Assembly: GCA_018881555.1 (NCBI GenBank)
Contig: JACAXG010000076.1
Coordinates: 2,366,003-2,430,002, forward strand
Direction: 5' to 3'
Length of the DNA stretch: 64,000 bases
DNA from: Amblyornis subalaris
Taxonomy: Eukaryota > Chordata > Aves > Passeriformes > Ptilonorhynchidae
Part shown: piece after piece, positions 62,460-64,000 of the stretch
Layout: each line of letters starts with the position of its first letter
How positions within the stretch are numbered: position 1 is the stretch's first letter
Notes under the pieces: model-generated
What the model saw: the letters and a program-made list of their open reading frames with translations, nothing else
Database searches by the model: none
Told to the model about the DNA's origin: nothing
Position numbers and translations under genes: made by a program

Positions 62460-63060
62460 TTATTTAGAAGATACCACGGCTCAGCAAAGTGAGCAGCTCA
62501 GTTCTCACACCGCGCCTGGCACAGGGAGGGGACCTGGAGGGAGCACCCAGGGGTCCTGCCCTGGCTCCTGCCAGGCACCCATGGCCTCCCCGGCTCTTTG
62601 TCAGCTTGGGGGTGACACTTGGCAGTGGAGGGTGGACACAAAGGGAGGGACACTGCTGTCCTCCCCCAGCCAGGCCAGTGCCCCAGCGTGCTGGGATTCC
62701 AGTGTCATCCACGTGGGAGCAGCGACTCCCAGTCTGGTGCCAGTGGTCATTTCAGACCAGCATCACCCCTGGGTACATAAAATCACCCCCGAGGGCACCT
62801 CCAGCCACACAAACCCATTTACACCCCCTGTGAATGTGCCATGCCCAGCTCCTGCAGCCCTGTGCCCACACCGAGCCCTGCTCATCACTTTGGGGCACAC
62901 GAAGGGCCTCGTCCCCTGCAGAGGCTCCTGGTGGCACAGGGGCCCCTGGGGACACGGGACAGCTCTGCCTGGGGGTGTCCCAGCACAAGGAGTGGGGGAT
63001 CGAGCCCTGATTCCATGTGGGAAACGATCACAGCTCAGTCACTGCCAGGTCAGCTCCATT
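62460..63060. other. GC-rich intergenic, no gene recognised
   Basis: Overlapping frames on both strands without family features, and no splice signals that form a gene. Confidence 0.4.
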
Positions 63061-63099
63061 CTGTGAAAACATTGAAGATCCTTTGCAGTCACCGATTTA

Positions 63100-63106
<7 letters not shown>

Positions 63107-63175
<69 letters not shown>
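63107..63175. repeat. (ATT)23 microsatellite
   Basis: Uninterrupted trinucleotide run of 23 copies after a short T tract. It will be length-polymorphic and can yield spurious poly-Ile or poly-Leu frames. Confidence 0.97.
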
Positions 63176-63176
<1 letters not shown>

Positions 63177-63889
63177 CGAACCGCAATATGCTGCTCATAG
63201 ACTGCGGGTAATTTACTTTTCTAATCAAATTGATTTCCATTCAAATGAATTCTCTTGTCCGTCTCCATTCCAGTAATGTTATTTTAAGCGTGAGCTCTGG
63301 CTTGGTACAAATGTCTAATCAAATGGGGAGATGCAGAGGGCAGCGTGGTGTGTCCTGGTGAATCACACAGAAGTGAAATTAGAGATGCTTTTAGGTGCAA
63401 TAATTTATGTATTGTAACTTCTGCTGAGGCCCGGTGAGTGAGATTACATTGCCCTCCTGGATTTATCTCTCTTGGTTTGTGGCTTGGCATTTCTTGCTTT
63501 TCCCCCCGCACCTTTTTGTCCTTCTATTGAATCAGACTGATCTAATTCCTCTCCCAGAGCCCCAGAGGGATGAGGGTTGGCCACACAGGACCCTGCCCGA
63601 ACCTGGCAAGGACCAGACCCAGCACCAGGGATTGGGGTTCCAAAATACCATCCCCACCTCATCCCAGCCCCAGCACAGACAGGGTCAAAAAGCAAGTTCC
63701 TGGCTCACCTGAGCAGCCCATTGTTCCCTCCATGCTGGTGGCAGCTTTCCTGTACGAGTGCCTGAGCTGTCACCGCGCCACTGCCACCATCCCAAGGACG
63801 TGGCCGTCTGCCACGCTGGGTCTCCAACCCATCCCTGCCATCCCTTCACCGTGGAATCATCCTGTCATTATTCCTACCCTTAAGCCACC

Positions 63890-64000
63890 CTACAGTAGCC
63901 GCACAGCCCCTCTGCAGCCCTGCCCGGGGCTGACGGATGCACCGGCGGCTCCGCCAATCCTGCGGAGCGGCCCCGGAGCGCGGCGGGCACGGCGGGGATG
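63890..64000. promoter_or_regulatory. Edge of a further CpG-rich region
   Basis: CpG density rises abruptly to the right end of the window, with a CCAAT motif in GCCAATC near 63954. A minus-strand donor consensus, CTCAG|GTGAGCC, lies at 63709. Probably the start of another CpG island; no gene can be named from what is visible. NACC2 is the next gene in human. Confidence 0.45.

Noticed and set aside
62841..63211. Frames with poly-Leu or poly-Ile
   Set aside because: Produced by the (ATT)23 microsatellite.
1..64000. Prokaryotic-style systems, CRISPR arrays, tRNA/rRNA genes, endogenous retroviral genes
   Set aside because: No repeats-spacers, cloverleaf or rRNA segments and no gag/pol-like frames were seen. 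The content is vertebrate genomic.

Overview
This is avian nuclear DNA. The evidence is interrupted genes with GT-AG introns, CpG-island promoters, and nine fragments of the bird-typical CR1 LINE, recognisable by the 3' end that reads 'ggtttgggttggaaggga' on the opposite strand. Two protein-coding genes are certain, both on the minus strand. Both match genes that lie side by side in human 9q34.3 in the same order and orientation, a block carried on a small, GC-rich chromosome in birds (chromosome 17 in chicken). Scattered single n bases and one 30-n gap mark it as draft or consensus sequence.

Positions 1-19,139 hold the 5' two-thirds of CAMSAP1 (microtubule minus-end binding protein). The window has eleven coding exons, with 752 codons in phase, and the large exon runs off the left edge. 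A CpG island (about 19.4-20.2 kb) is its promoter. It probably contains a separate non-coding first exon, because a clean splice donor lies in the island and a clean acceptor abuts the start codon.

Positions 20.3-37.4 kb are intergenic. They contain CR1 copies, an 18-bp minisatellite, AT-rich stretches that resemble conserved non-coding elements, a small CpG-rich spot near 27.6-27.9 kb that could be a minus-strand first exon, and facing poly(A) signals near 32.32 kb.

Positions 37.68-50.67 kb hold complete UBAC1 (KPC2) in ten coding exons, 408 residues. Its CpG-island promoter runs to about 51.46 kb, with ETS and ZNF143-type motifs and a 10-bp-periodic TGACGT array at the outer edge.

Positions 51.5-64 kb hold no gene I can support. 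They alternate GC-rich sequence with AT-rich, homeodomain-site-like islands, and carry a pair of related ~300-bp direct repeats, two CR1 copies, an (ATT)23 microsatellite, and the edge of a further CpG-rich region at the right end.

The two genes share no pathway. CAMSAP1 stabilises non-centrosomal microtubules, and UBAC1 is the adaptor subunit of the KPC ubiquitin ligase. Their adjacency is conserved synteny, not an operon. I found no prokaryote-type system, CRISPR, provirus or toxin gene. The most interesting leads are regulatory or possible non-coding transcripts.
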